Below are positions 54,052-63,570 of a stretch of DNA of 64,000 bases, piece after piece. The stretch's first letter is position 1. Every line of letters begins with the position of its first letter. Position numbers and translations under genes: made by a program. The DNA is from Enterococcus gallinarum NBRC 100675 (GTDB taxonomy: Bacteria > Bacillota > Bacilli > Lactobacillales > Enterococcaceae): NCBI RefSeq assembly GCF_001544275.1, contig NZ_BCQE01000013.1:1-64000 (forward strand), read 5' to 3'. The notes under the pieces are model-generated. The model made no database searches and had not been told where the DNA came from. It saw nothing but the letters and a program-made list of their open reading frames with translations.

Positions 54052-55311
54052 ATGAAAAACATAATCAAAGGATTGCTGTTAGTAGCAGCGATGACAGTAT
54101 TAGGTGCATGTGGTGGAGGCAATGATCAGGCAAGCAATGGTGGAGCTGGCGGAAAGCAGAAAATCACTTTTTGGGGTTCTTGGAGTGGTGACCAAGTCGA
54201 TCAGCTCAATCAATTAATCGATCAATACAATGATAGCCAAGACAAATACGAGGTAACCTACAAAGTTCAAGACAACGTTGAAGAAAAGCTGTTGACCGGA
54301 ATGGCAGGTGGCGAAATTCCAGATGTTATCTTGTGGGATCGTGTCAATACAGCGATGTATGCCCAAAAAAATGCCTTATTGGATCTAGATGATTTGATCA
54401 AAAAAGACAATATAGATATGGGCGATTTTTATGAAGAAACTGTCAAAGAAATGCAATACGACAATAAACAATATGGAATCCCACTTTTAGTAGACAACCG
54501 CTCTCTCTTTTATAACAAAACATTACTGAAAGAAGCTGGAGTAGAACCACCAAAGACTTGGGATGAGTTGTTGGATGTTGCGAAGAAAACAACAAAATGG
54601 GATGGAAAAACGTTAGTGCAAGCTGGTTTTTCTCTTGATGACGTTGGATTGTTCAATATGTGGTTGCAACAAGCTGGCGGAACCATGCTGAACGCTGATA
54701 ATACTGCCACTGCTTTTAATTCTGAGGCAGGAATGACCGTTCTTGATTTCTGGGATCAATTAATGAATCAAGCGAAGGTCTATCAACAAGGATTTAATGA
54801 TGGTTCTGATGCATTTGCAGCTGGTAAAGTTGCGATGACCTATAACGGACCTTGGGCATTAGCAGATTATGATAAAGTGGATGGCTTGGATTATGGGGTC
54901 GTCCCTCCAGTAACTGGACCAAATGGGGACAAAGGGGCATTGACGGGTGGCTTTGGTTTAGTGATTCCCAAAACGGCCAAAAACCAAGAAGCTGCTTGGG
55001 ACTTTATTAAATGGTGGACGACCAACCCAGATATCGGTGTCGAGTTTGCAAAAATTTCCACTTGGCTACCAGCAAATATCGAAGCAGCGCAAAATACCTA
55101 CTTCACTGAAAATGAGAAGTACAAAGCTTTTGTGGAAACCATGGATTTTGCTAAAATTCGACCAACTGTTATGGGGTATTCCGATGTCGAAAAACTAGCT
55201 CTTATTCCACAATTAGAAAATGTCTTTTCTGGAAAAACAACGCCGCAAAAAGCACTAGAAAACGCTCAACAACAAGGTGACAAAATATTGAAAGAAGGAT
55301 CAGGAGAATGA
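54052..55311 (+). CDS. Extracellular sugar-binding lipoprotein of the mannan operon
   Basis: A 419-residue family 1 solute-binding protein. Signal peptide with lipobox MTVLGACGGG (Cys about residue 20), a Gly/Asn/Ser linker, then the binding domain (ITFWGSWSGDQVDQLNQL, IPDVILWDRVNTAMYA, MTYNGPWALADY). The start ATG 54052 follows GAAGGAG; a GTG at 54043 is too close to it. Its stop overlaps the GH76 start (ATGA). Probable ligand alpha-1,6-manno-oligosaccharides. Confidence 0.93.
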   Translation: MKNIIKGLLLVAAMTVLGACGGGNDQASNGGAGGKQKITFWGSWSGDQVDQLNQLIDQYNDSQDKYEVTYKVQDNVEEKLLTGMAGGEIPDVILWDRVNTAMYAQKNALLDLDDLIKKDNIDMGDFYEETVKEMQYDNKQYGIPLLVDNRSLFYNKTLLKEAGVEPPKTWDELLDVAKKTTKWDGKTLVQAGFSLDDVGLFNMWLQQAGGTMLNADNTATAFNSEAGMTVLDFWDQLMNQAKVYQQGFNDGSDAFAAGKVAMTYNGPWALADYDKVDGLDYGVVPPVTGPNGDKGALTGGFGLVIPKTAKNQEAAWDFIKWWTTNPDIGVEFAKISTWLPANIEAAQNTYFTENEKYKAFVETMDFAKIRPTVMGYSDVEKLALIPQLENVFSGKTTPQKALENAQQQGDKILKEGSGE

Positions 55312-56351
55312 CCGATTTTAACAAGTATGCCGATCTTGCACAAACAAGTATCGATTATTTCTATCAAACAGACAACAAAGAACAATTTATGAACAACGTT
55401 TATCCATTGCGGGATGAGAAAGAAAATGAAACCTTTAATTACTGGTGGATCGCCCACCTAGTGGATGTACGCATTGATGCGTACCTGCGAACTAACGATA
55501 CGGCTTACTTGCAGCAAGCAGAAGAAACCTATCATTACAATAAAGCAAGAAATCACAACACATTGCTGCATGAATTTTATGATGACATGTTGTGGAACGC
55601 ATTAGCTGGATTACGTTTGTATGAATTGACTAAGAAAGAAGAATACCTAGCTGACGCCCGAGAAGTATGTCTGGATATTTTTGATACTGCTTGGAATGAC
55701 CATATGAATGGCGGATTTGCTTGGAAACGCACGCAGCTTGACTATAAGAATACACCTGTAAATGCACCAATTATTATTCTAGCATTACGTCTGTATCAAA
55801 TTGAAGCCAATGAACGCTATCTGACTACAAGCCAACAGACACTAGAATGGATGAAAAAATATTTGGTACAGCCTGACACACAATTCGTAGAAGATGGTAT
55901 CAACCGTAACGGCGATGGCAAAATCGATGTGCAATGGCAATTTACCTACAATCAAGGGGTCTATATTGGAGCATTGATTGAATTTTATCATGTGACTGAC
56001 GATATTTCTTATTTAAAAGATGCAATCACTTGTGCCAAAACATCCTTTGAAGTCATTGGTAAAGATGGGGTCTTCAATGATGAAGGAGATGGTGGTGACA
56101 TTGGATTGTTCAAAGGCATCGAATACCGTTATTTGAATCTCTTAGTCAAAGAAGCAGAAAAAGTGGGCTTAGACATAGCCTTCATCAAAGGATTTGTGAC
56201 ATCCAGCTGTGAACGCTTGTTAGAGCATAGTCAGAAGGAAGGACATCTGTTAGCTTACCGAGACTGGTTAGTCGCAGAAATTCCAACTAGTGTTTTCTTG
56301 TCTGACCAATTATCAGGGGTCATGGCATTAGAAAGTGCTGCAATCATTTAA
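55308..56351 (+). CDS. GH76 alpha-1,6-mannanase, cytoplasmic
   Basis: A 347-residue (alpha/alpha)6-barrel hydrolase of family 76, acting on the alpha-1,6-mannan backbone of fungal cell walls. Family features are NYWWIAHLVDVRIDAYLRT, the paired catalytic Asp in LHEFYDDMLWNALAG, GGFAWKRTQLDYKNTPVNAP and WQFTYNQGVYIGAL. There is no signal peptide, whereas many characterised GH76 enzymes are secreted, so it should act on imported short oligosaccharides. Start overlaps the binding-protein stop by 4 bases. Confidence 0.88.
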   Translation: MTDFNKYADLAQTSIDYFYQTDNKEQFMNNVYPLRDEKENETFNYWWIAHLVDVRIDAYLRTNDTAYLQQAEETYHYNKARNHNTLLHEFYDDMLWNALAGLRLYELTKKEEYLADAREVCLDIFDTAWNDHMNGGFAWKRTQLDYKNTPVNAPIIILALRLYQIEANERYLTTSQQTLEWMKKYLVQPDTQFVEDGINRNGDGKIDVQWQFTYNQGVYIGALIEFYHVTDDISYLKDAITCAKTSFEVIGKDGVFNDEGDGGDIGLFKGIEYRYLNLLVKEAEKVGLDIAFIKGFVTSSCERLLEHSQKEGHLLAYRDWLVAEIPTSVFLSDQLSGVMALESAAII

Positions 56352-56559
56352 AGTTTGAAGAGAAACATCAGTAGACAAAGTGAAAGGACTGGCAGCAGAT
56401 TTTCAAGATCAGCGAAGGTTGGTTCAATCTTAGAAAAATCGGGCATAGGATGGACGATTGAACAGTCTTGAACATCAACTACCAGAAGCTTCTCGTTGCA
56501 GAAAGACCAGCGGCTTTGTCTACTTTTGTCGGCTCTTCTTTGTAAAAGGGGAAAAGAAG
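56352..56559 (+). other. 208-base gap inside the mannan operon
   Basis: No gene recognised. The GH125 reading frame is open from 56458 but the stretch before 56560 has no ribosome binding site and is Cys/Arg-rich in translation, unlike GH125 proteins. No terminator with a T-tract and no clear promoter was seen. Confidence 0.5.
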
Positions 56560-57849
56560 ATGGGATACAGCGAAATACCGAATGTAATTAAGAGTTTTAT
56601 GGAGAAAATCACGTTTCTTTGTGGCGAAGACCATGCAAATTGGGCGGAAAACTTTAATGCGGCATTTGCCAATACCGTATTAACCACTGTCAAGAAGCAA
56701 GAAGATGGCAGTACCTTTGTTTTGACAGGTGACATTCCGGCAATGTGGCTGCGGGATTCAACCGCTCAAGTCCGTCCGTATCTGTGTTTAGCAAAAGATG
56801 ATCAAGAACTGTCTGATATGATTGCCGGATTAGTCAAAAAGCAATTTATGTTTATCACTATCGATCCTTACGCTAATGCCTTCAATGAAACAGAAAATTT
56901 CGCCGGACATCAAGATGATCTAACCGAACTGAACGGCTGGATCTGGGAACGGAAATATGAGATCGATTCATTGTGCTATCCGATCCAGTTGGCCTATCTA
57001 CTTTATAAAAACACCGGGCGCACCGATCACTTTGATAAAAACTTTATTGAAGGAGTCAAAAAAGTCCTAACCGTCTTTCGGACAGAACAAGACCATGAAC
57101 AATCGCCTTATCGATTTGAGCGCCAAACAGAACGCCAAGAAGATACGCTGAAGTTCGCCGGCAAAGGAACCCCAGTTGCTAAGACAGGGATGACTTGGTC
57201 AGGATTTCGTCCAAGTGACGACGCTTGTGTCTATGGCTATTTGATTCCGTCAAATATGTTCGCTGTCGTGGTTTTAGGTTATCTTGAGCAAATTTTCTCC
57301 GACATTTTAGATGAGCCAACGTTAGTGGCCGAAGCAGCCGATTTAAAGCAAGAGATCCAAGCAGGGATCGAAAAATATGCATATACAACGAATCAGGCTG
57401 GTGAAACGATTTATGCCTATGAAGTGGATGGGCTAGGCAATGCCTCTGTCATGGACGACAGTAATGTACCGAACCTGATTTCTGCACCTTATCTAGGGTA
57501 TGGCACTGTAGACGATCCAACTTATCTAGCTACGAGAAAAACACTTTTAAGTGACGAAAATCCTTATTACTATCAAGGCGAATTTGCTAGTGGTATCGGC
57601 TCATCTCATACACCGCATAATTTTGTTTGGCCAATCGCGATGGCGATGACTGGATTGACGACACCAAACAAAGAAGAAAAAGCCCAAATTTTAGATCAGT
57701 TAGTATCGATCGATGCAGGAACGCATTTGATGCATGAGGGTATCAATGTCAATGATCCAACGGATTACACTCGTGAGTGGTTTTCTTGGGCAAACATGAT
57801 GTTTTGTGAGCTTGTAATGGATTATTTCGATATTCGAGTAGAAAAGTAG
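56560..57849 (+). CDS. GH125 exo-alpha-1,6-mannosidase
   Basis: A 429-residue family 125 enzyme removing terminal alpha-1,6-mannose. Characteristic stretches: TGDIPAMWLRDSTAQVRPYL, FNETENFAGHQDD, WERKYEIDSLCYPIQLAY, TGMTWSGFRPSDDACVYGYLI and the C-terminal ASGIGSSHTPHNFVWPIAMAM and TREWFSWANMMFCEL. The start is ATG 56560 after AAAGGGGAAAAG. With GH76 upstream and a sugar kinase downstream it completes an intracellular mannan-oligosaccharide path to mannose. Confidence 0.93.
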   Translation: MGYSEIPNVIKSFMEKITFLCGEDHANWAENFNAAFANTVLTTVKKQEDGSTFVLTGDIPAMWLRDSTAQVRPYLCLAKDDQELSDMIAGLVKKQFMFITIDPYANAFNETENFAGHQDDLTELNGWIWERKYEIDSLCYPIQLAYLLYKNTGRTDHFDKNFIEGVKKVLTVFRTEQDHEQSPYRFERQTERQEDTLKFAGKGTPVAKTGMTWSGFRPSDDACVYGYLIPSNMFAVVVLGYLEQIFSDILDEPTLVAEAADLKQEIQAGIEKYAYTTNQAGETIYAYEVDGLGNASVMDDSNVPNLISAPYLGYGTVDDPTYLATRKTLLSDENPYYYQGEFASGIGSSHTPHNFVWPIAMAMTGLTTPNKEEKAQILDQLVSIDAGTHLMHEGINVNDPTDYTREWFSWANMMFCELVMDYFDIRVEK

Positions 57850-57858
57850 GGATAGACA

Positions 57859-58731
57859 ATGATGTATGGAGGCATAGAAGCAGGCGGAACAAAAATGAAC
57901 TGTGCCGTAGCGGATCAAGAGGGGAAGATTATTGCTTCACAGCGAATCGCTACGAGAGAACCCGCAGAAACACTGGCCGGAATTTTCCGATTTTTTGATA
58001 GGTATGAGCTGGCCGCAATGGGGATCGGCAGCTTTGGCCCAATCGGATTGGATCCCAAGCAAGCCAACTATGGGCATGTTTTGGCAACACCTAAAGCGGG
58101 ATGGAAAAATTTTGACTTTTTGGGGACGTTAAAACAACGCTATCCGATTCCAATGGTCTGGACAACAGATGTCAATGCAGCGGCCTATGGGGAATTAAAA
58201 AAAGGGGCTGCTCAAGACTGCGATACCTGTATTTATCTGACGGTGGGGACTGGGATCGGTGCCGGCGTAATCGTGAATAACCAGTTATTCCAAGGCAAAT
58301 CTCATCCTGAAATGGGGCATATCCGGATTAAACGGCACCCAGAGGATTCATATGTCGGCACTTGCCCTTATCATCAGGATTGCTTTGAAGGGCTGGCTGC
58401 CGGTCCTTCCATCGAAGCACGAACGGGGCAAAAGGGAGAGACCCTTCCTAAAAATCATCCTGTATGGGAGCTGCAATCCTATTATATAGCGCAAGCATTG
58501 GTCAATTATACATTGTCCTTTGTACCGGATAAGATTATTTTAGGCGGTGGTGTCATGAATCAGACCCACTTGCTGTCAAAAATCAGAGAACAATTTTTGT
58601 TGGAACTAGGGGGCTACATTTCGATTCCAAGCGTAGAAGAGTACATTGTTCCATGGCAACTAGTGAATGAAAGTGGCATCAAAGGCTGCCTGCAATTAGC
58701 CATTGATTGGCAAAAAGAATCAATCAACTAA
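57859..58731 (+). CDS. ROK-family fructokinase/mannokinase
   Basis: A 290-residue ROK kinase of the ScrK/GmuE type. Phosphate loop GGIEAGGTKMNCAV, catalytic Asp in TTDVNAAAYGEL, VGTGIGAGVIV, HPEMGHIRIKRHPED and the zinc cluster GTCPYHQDCFEGLAAGPSIEAR. Such enzymes phosphorylate fructose and often mannose; here mannose released by GH125 is the likely substrate, giving mannose-6-phosphate. ATG 57859 and ATG 57862 are both possible starts. Last gene of the operon. Confidence 0.9.
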   Translation: MMYGGIEAGGTKMNCAVADQEGKIIASQRIATREPAETLAGIFRFFDRYELAAMGIGSFGPIGLDPKQANYGHVLATPKAGWKNFDFLGTLKQRYPIPMVWTTDVNAAAYGELKKGAAQDCDTCIYLTVGTGIGAGVIVNNQLFQGKSHPEMGHIRIKRHPEDSYVGTCPYHQDCFEGLAAGPSIEARTGQKGETLPKNHPVWELQSYYIAQALVNYTLSFVPDKIILGGGVMNQTHLLSKIREQFLLELGGYISIPSVEEYIVPWQLVNESGIKGCLQLAIDWQKESIN

Positions 58732-58743
58732 AATTTAAAGAAC

Positions 58744-58820
58744 CAAACGACCGCGAGGGTTATTGCATCGAAGCATTAATAGCTTCTGGACAATACACAC
58801 TGCGGTCGTTTGATTTCTTT
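58744..58820 (+). terminator. Terminator of the mannan operon
   Basis: CAAACGACCGC (58744-58754) pairs with GCGGTCGTTTG (58802-58812), and the loop holds an inner stem GAAGC-attaata-GCTTC. A T-rich stretch follows. Confidence 0.75.
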
Positions 58821-58902
58821 GTTGTTTGAAATGAAGTTTCCGCCATTTTACTCAATGCGGGGCAGTTCCCCCATGGGAAAGGCCAGCGAGCAAATCAAAC
58901 GC

Positions 58903-59901
58903 TTATTTCTTTAAAAGCACTAAAATTTCGTCGATCTTTTTTAGTTCTTCAGCAGAAAAAGTTAATTGGTCCAAAGCCCGGACATTTGCTTGTAGTTGAC
59001 TCAAACGAGAAGCACCAATCAATACGCTAGCAACAGTCTCTTGACGCAACAGCCAAGCTAATGCCATTTCTGCCAAACTTTGTCCTCGCTCTTGAGCAAT
59101 ATCATTCAATTGTCTGACTACATTTAAGGTTGGAGCTACACGATCTTCTGTCAAAAAAGGACTATCTGAGCGATGCGCTCGAGAGTCTTCGGGAATACCA
59201 TGCAGATAACGATCCGTCAATAATCCTTGTGCCAGAGGGCTAAAGACGATCGCACCTAATCCTTCCTCTTCTAAGACAGCTGTTAATCCATCTTCGATCC
59301 AACGATCAAACATATTGTAGCGAGGTTGATGGATGATAAAGGGGGTTCCTTGGTCCTTCAAAATCTTGGCGATTTCTTTTGTTTGTTCTGCAGAATAATT
59401 GGACACACCAACATAGAGGGCTTTTCCTTGCCGTACTAACAAGTCCAGTGCATGAGCCGTTTCTGCCAATGGTGTGTCTGGATCTGGGCGATGATGGTAA
59501 AAAATATCGACATAATCTAGGCCTAGACGTTGCAGGCTTTGATCACAGCTGGCAATCAAATTCTTCTTAGAACCCCATTCACCATAGGGACCAGGCCACA
59601 TATAGTAACCAGCCTTTGATGAAATAATCAATTCATCCCGATAAGCCTGTAAGTCTTCTTTTAAAATGCGGCCGAAATTCTTTTCTGCCGATCCTGCAGG
59701 GGGACCATAGTTGTTGGCCAAATCAAAATGGGTAATGCCTAGATCAAAGGCTCCTAGGATCGTTTCTCGTTGTTTCGCAATTGGATCCGTATCACCGAAG
59801 TTGTGCCATAGACCAAGGGAAATTGCAGGAAGTTTTAAACCTGATTTGCCGACACGGTTATATGTCATGCGTTCATATCGTTGTATATTTGCAGTATACA
59901 T
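58903..59901 (-). CDS. Aldo-keto reductase (YghZ-like)
   Basis: A 332-residue NADPH-dependent aldo-keto reductase similar to YghZ (L-glyceraldehyde-3-phosphate reductase). The catalytic tetrad is visible: Asp and Tyr in ITHFDLANNYGPPAGSAE, Lys in IISSKAGYYMWPGPYG and His in IFYHHRPDPDTP; SVLIGASRLSQLQAN is the cofactor motif. Start ATG 59901 after GTGAGGGA. Transcribed alone; role probably detoxification of aldehydes. Confidence 0.92.
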   Translation of the reverse strand: MYTANIQRYERMTYNRVGKSGLKLPAISLGLWHNFGDTDPIAKQRETILGAFDLGITHFDLANNYGPPAGSAEKNFGRILKEDLQAYRDELIISSKAGYYMWPGPYGEWGSKKNLIASCDQSLQRLGLDYVDIFYHHRPDPDTPLAETAHALDLLVRQGKALYVGVSNYSAEQTKEIAKILKDQGTPFIIHQPRYNMFDRWIEDGLTAVLEEEGLGAIVFSPLAQGLLTDRYLHGIPEDSRAHRSDSPFLTEDRVAPTLNVVRQLNDIAQERGQSLAEMALAWLLRQETVASVLIGASRLSQLQANVRALDQLTFSAEELKKIDEILVLLKK

Positions 59902-60020
59902 GGTAATCCCTCACTTTTTGTATTCGCTATCATAAGTAAACCGAATAATCGGATCAGCGTCAAGCAAAATTAGCAAAAGAGTGGTGACCAAATCATTTTT
60001 TGTGCAACCATGGATTCGTA

Positions 60021-60066
60021 AAAAGCCGATTTCCTACATTTCTGTAGCAAATCGGCTTTTTTTGTC
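60021..60066. terminator. Terminator between the amidohydrolase and aldo-keto reductase genes
   Basis: AAAAGCCGATTT (60021-60032) pairs with AAATCGGCTTTT (60049-60060), with an inner CTACA/TGTAG stem. T-tracts occur on both strands; it mainly ends the minus-strand amidohydrolase gene. Confidence 0.85.
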
Positions 60067-60078
60067 AGTAATCATTGG

Positions 60079-61362
60079 TTATGCGTTGTAGATTGGTTGT
60101 CCTTTGAAGAAACTGCAGCTGACGTGTCCTTTGCGGGCGACAAATTCAGCCGTTGAAGAAACAGGGGTCAAAAGAACATCAGCAGAATCGCCAACTTTTG
60201 GCCATTGTTGATTTCCTTCTTGGTCTAATGGCACTTTGCCATCTGTTACCAAGCCTAATGCTTGGGTTAATGCTTCTTGGGATTGAACGCCAAAAATCTC
60301 TAAATAACGAGCGAGCTTTTCTTGTAAGGAGCCGTCACCGAGTGATGACCAAGAATCATAAATATTGTCACAACCAATGTGAACAGCAACCCCATAACTT
60401 TGTAATTCTTTAAGGGGAGGAATTGTTCCTTGACTGATTGGAATACTTGAAACGATGTGAATGTCCAGATCTGCTAAAGCTTGAAAAACTTCTGTGCGTT
60501 CAGCTCCTTCAAAATCATTTAAGCCAAAGGCATGGCTGATGAAGACGTTGCCTGCCATAGCATATTCTTTGGTCAGCCGAATGATTTCTTTGATCGTTGC
60601 ACGACCGGCTTCTTTGCGATCATGCAGATGAATGTCTATGCCAACATTGCCTTTTTTTGCCAGCTCAAAGGTTGTTTTTAATGATTGCTGATAATCTTGA
60701 TCCAATGTATAAGGATCGACACCACCGATGAAGGATGCTTTACCAGTAGCTAATGCTTCTTCGATTAATGCGACGGCATTTGATCGCAGCAGACCGTGTT
60801 GCGGGAACAAAACAAGTTCCGAACCAAATGGTTTGTCAGCAAGCAATTCAGTTAGTGCATCAAAATAGCGCAAGCCAGTCATTGGTTCAATATCAATATG
60901 AGAGCGAAAGGACACGACACCATGAGGCAATTCCAAATCGATCAATTGTTGTGCCCGTTCTTTAATCGAAAGAGGCAATGCATCCAATTGAGGAATCTCT
61001 GTTTCAAAACGTTCTACTAAGTTGGCTGCCGGTGTGACAGGACGCCATGGGGTTCCTAATTTGCTTTTATCCAAATGGCAGTGTTTTTCAATCAAGCCGG
61101 GTAATAATAACTGGCCATGGCCATCGATAACAGTTGTTCCTGGTGTGTCTTTCCATTCCTCCATGGGAAGGATCTCGGTAATTTTTTCTTCACTGATCCC
61201 AATTGCCACCCGTTTGGTTTGGCTGCCAGAGGTCCAGCCATTTTCTTTGATGTAGCCTGTTTCAATTCGAATATTTGTTAGCCATAAATCCAAGTAATCG
61301 CCTTCTTTCAAGTTTGTTTCATGGTACCATACTCTGTCAGAAGAACCAAAGTAGATGCCCAT
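60079..61362 (-). CDS. Cytosine-deaminase-like amidohydrolase
   Basis: A metal-dependent amidohydrolase of the CodA type, up to 427 residues. Metal ligands are seen in LIEKHCHLDKS, DIHLHDRKEAG, VFISHAFGLND and HIGCDNIYDSW. Members deaminate cytosine, isoguanine or related rings, so the substrate is not certain. Two starts are possible: ATG 61362, giving 23 extra residues unlike the family, or TTG 61293, giving LDLWLTNIRIETG at the N-terminus with GAAGG upstream and fitting the family better. Divergent from the GH65 gene. Confidence 0.82.
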   Translation of the reverse strand: MGIYFGSSDRVWYHETNLKEGDYLDLWLTNIRIETGYIKENGWTSGSQTKRVAIGISEEKITEILPMEEWKDTPGTTVIDGHGQLLLPGLIEKHCHLDKSKLGTPWRPVTPAANLVERFETEIPQLDALPLSIKERAQQLIDLELPHGVVSFRSHIDIEPMTGLRYFDALTELLADKPFGSELVLFPQHGLLRSNAVALIEEALATGKASFIGGVDPYTLDQDYQQSLKTTFELAKKGNVGIDIHLHDRKEAGRATIKEIIRLTKEYAMAGNVFISHAFGLNDFEGAERTEVFQALADLDIHIVSSIPISQGTIPPLKELQSYGVAVHIGCDNIYDSWSSLGDGSLQEKLARYLEIFGVQSQEALTQALGLVTDGKVPLDQEGNQQWPKVGDSADVLLTPVSSTAEFVARKGHVSCSFFKGQPIYNA

Positions 61363-61446
61363 CCCCGCTGAAGTCGGATTCTTTGCAATGGGTGTTTAGT
61401 AGTGTAGGATAGAACTGAAAGAAAAAAGCGGAGGAGACGAACAGAG

Positions 61447-63570
61447 ATGGACAAACGATTTTTATTGCAGGCACAAGAACTCTCTCATCAGAAACCGGAA
61501 TATTTAGAAACGCTGTTTGCTGTGGGGAATGGTCAAATCGGTGTCCGAGCAGGGCATCCCCTTAAAGTGAATGCGAACTATCCTGGGAATCCTGGGGCTT
61601 TTGTCAATGGTTTTTTTGACAGTGAACCAATCCAATATGGCGAATGGGCTTATGGCTATGCCAAAGAACACCAGACCATCTGCAAGTTACCCAACCTGCG
61701 GGGGCTTTCTTTAAGTATCGGACAAGAGCAGTCGACGGACAGCGTTTGGCAGACGGAACAAATCCAGCTGACATTAAATATGGCAGAAGGCATCCTTCAT
61801 GAGTTTTACCATGTAGAAACCCCATTAGGAAAAGCTTTTGATCTTGAGATGCAATCTTTTGCCTCCATGACGCGCAGTGAATTTTATGTTTGTCGTTACA
61901 CAATCAAAAATGCAAATTTCACAGAGCCGATCACTGTTTCCCATCCATTGGACCAGCGCTTCACAGTCAATCAAACAGATGATCCTCGTGTTGCGAATAA
62001 AGAGCATCAGCTTCTGAAAGAAGAGCATGGCGACTATGCCATTTGGACAGCCCCTCATAGTCAAAAAAAACTGGCGATTCGGGTGATAGGCGGCGATGGG
62101 CAAATCCAATCTGGAGAATCCCTGACGACGGTTTTTCAACTGCGATTACAAGAAGCAGAGGGCGCACCCTTTTATCAAGACGCGGTTGATTTTGAAACGT
62201 TCGTTGCCGAACAGCGGGAAAGCTATCAGCAGTTTTGGGCAGCGAGTGATATCGAGATCACGGGTGATCAAGAACTACAAATGGGGATCCGCTTCAATCT
62301 GTTTCACTTGAATCAGGGGGCAGGACGAGATGGCAGAACCAATTTTGCTGCCAAGGGGTTGACAGGTGAAGGCTATGAAGGTCATTATTTCTGGGATACT
62401 GAAATGTATTTGTTGCCTTTTTTTACTTACACCAATCCAGACATTGCAAAAGCATTGCTTACCTATCGAGCAACTATTTTACCGCAAGCGCAAAAACGGG
62501 CACAAGAGCTGAGCCAAGACGGTGCACTGTTTGCATGGCGCACCATTGATGGTCAAGAAACGAGTGCCTATTATCCTGCCGGAACCGCACAACTGCATAT
62601 CAATGCCGATATCGTTTATGCATTTCAACTCTATGAACGGGTCACAGGAGATGTCCGCTTTATTGAAGAAGTCGGCAGTGAAGTCGTTTTTGAAACGGCA
62701 AAATTTTGGTTGAGTTATGGTGATTTCATCGAAAAAGACGGCAAACTTTCTTTTTGTATCAATGGTGTCACCGGACCGGATGAATACAGTGCATTGGTCA
62801 ACAATAACTTTTATACCAACAAAATGGCCCAAAACAATTTGTATTATGCCATTGAACTGGCGAAACGATACGAAAAGAATATGGAACTGATCGATCAATG
62901 GCAGCAAGCCGCAGACCTCATGTACTTCGGTTATGATGCGTCTCGTGGACTTACCAAGCAAGATGATGAGTTTCTTGAACAATCTGTCTGGCCTTTTGAA
63001 GAGACACCAGCTGCTAACTATCCCTTATTGTTGCATTATCATCCGATGATAATTTACAAACATCAAGTCTGCAAACAAGCGGATACTGTATTAGCGCAAA
63101 TGCTTTTTATGGGTGATTTTACCCTAGAACAACTAAAACAAGATTATCAGTATTATGAAAAAGTCACCACCCATGATTCTTCGCTGTCTCGTTCGATTTT
63201 CAGTGTGATGGCTAGTCGTATCGGAGAAACAGCAAAAGCGTATCGCTATTTCATGGATACCGCACTGATGGATCTGACGGATCTGCAAAAAAACGTCGTT
63301 GATGGCATCCATGCGGCAAATATGGGGGGCAGCTGGCTAAGTTTGATTTATGGTTTTGCTGGTCTTTATTATGATGAAGGAATCCGATTGTCCAATCACC
63401 TCCCGACAGAAATAGACGAACTTGCCTTTAAGCTTTCTTATCAAGGGGAAGAATTGCGAATTATCTTAAGGGAAGGATCAGTAGAGTGTCAGCTGGCTCC
63501 TGAATCTGGATTATTCATTGAACAAACTGCCAAAGGCATCTGGGTGAGAAAGATAGCAAAGAAGATCTGA
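61447..63570 (+). CDS. GH65 disaccharide phosphorylase
   Basis: A 707-residue family 65 enzyme using phosphate to split an alpha-glucoside into beta-glucose-1-phosphate and glucose or another acceptor. Seen are LFAVGNGQIGVRAG, the signature GLTGEGYEGHYFWDTEMYLL, the general-acid Glu in INGVTGPDEYSALVNN and MASRIGETAKAYRYF with SLIYGFAGL near the end. Members act on maltose, trehalose, kojibiose or nigerose; the sequence alone does not decide which. No beta-phosphoglucomutase or transporter is adjacent. Ribosome binding site GCGGAGGAGACG precedes ATG 61447. Confidence 0.9.
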   Translation: MDKRFLLQAQELSHQKPEYLETLFAVGNGQIGVRAGHPLKVNANYPGNPGAFVNGFFDSEPIQYGEWAYGYAKEHQTICKLPNLRGLSLSIGQEQSTDSVWQTEQIQLTLNMAEGILHEFYHVETPLGKAFDLEMQSFASMTRSEFYVCRYTIKNANFTEPITVSHPLDQRFTVNQTDDPRVANKEHQLLKEEHGDYAIWTAPHSQKKLAIRVIGGDGQIQSGESLTTVFQLRLQEAEGAPFYQDAVDFETFVAEQRESYQQFWAASDIEITGDQELQMGIRFNLFHLNQGAGRDGRTNFAAKGLTGEGYEGHYFWDTEMYLLPFFTYTNPDIAKALLTYRATILPQAQKRAQELSQDGALFAWRTIDGQETSAYYPAGTAQLHINADIVYAFQLYERVTGDVRFIEEVGSEVVFETAKFWLSYGDFIEKDGKLSFCINGVTGPDEYSALVNNNFYTNKMAQNNLYYAIELAKRYEKNMELIDQWQQAADLMYFGYDASRGLTKQDDEFLEQSVWPFEETPAANYPLLLHYHPMIIYKHQVCKQADTVLAQMLFMGDFTLEQLKQDYQYYEKVTTHDSSLSRSIFSVMASRIGETAKAYRYFMDTALMDLTDLQKNVVDGIHAANMGGSWLSLIYGFAGLYYDEGIRLSNHLPTEIDELAFKLSYQGEELRIILREGSVECQLAPESGLFIEQTAKGIWVRKIAKKI

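Noticed and set aside
62479-62982. 167-residue open frame antisense to GH65
   Set aside because: Shadow of the GH65 coding sequence with no ribosome binding site; the sense strand carries clear catalytic motifs.
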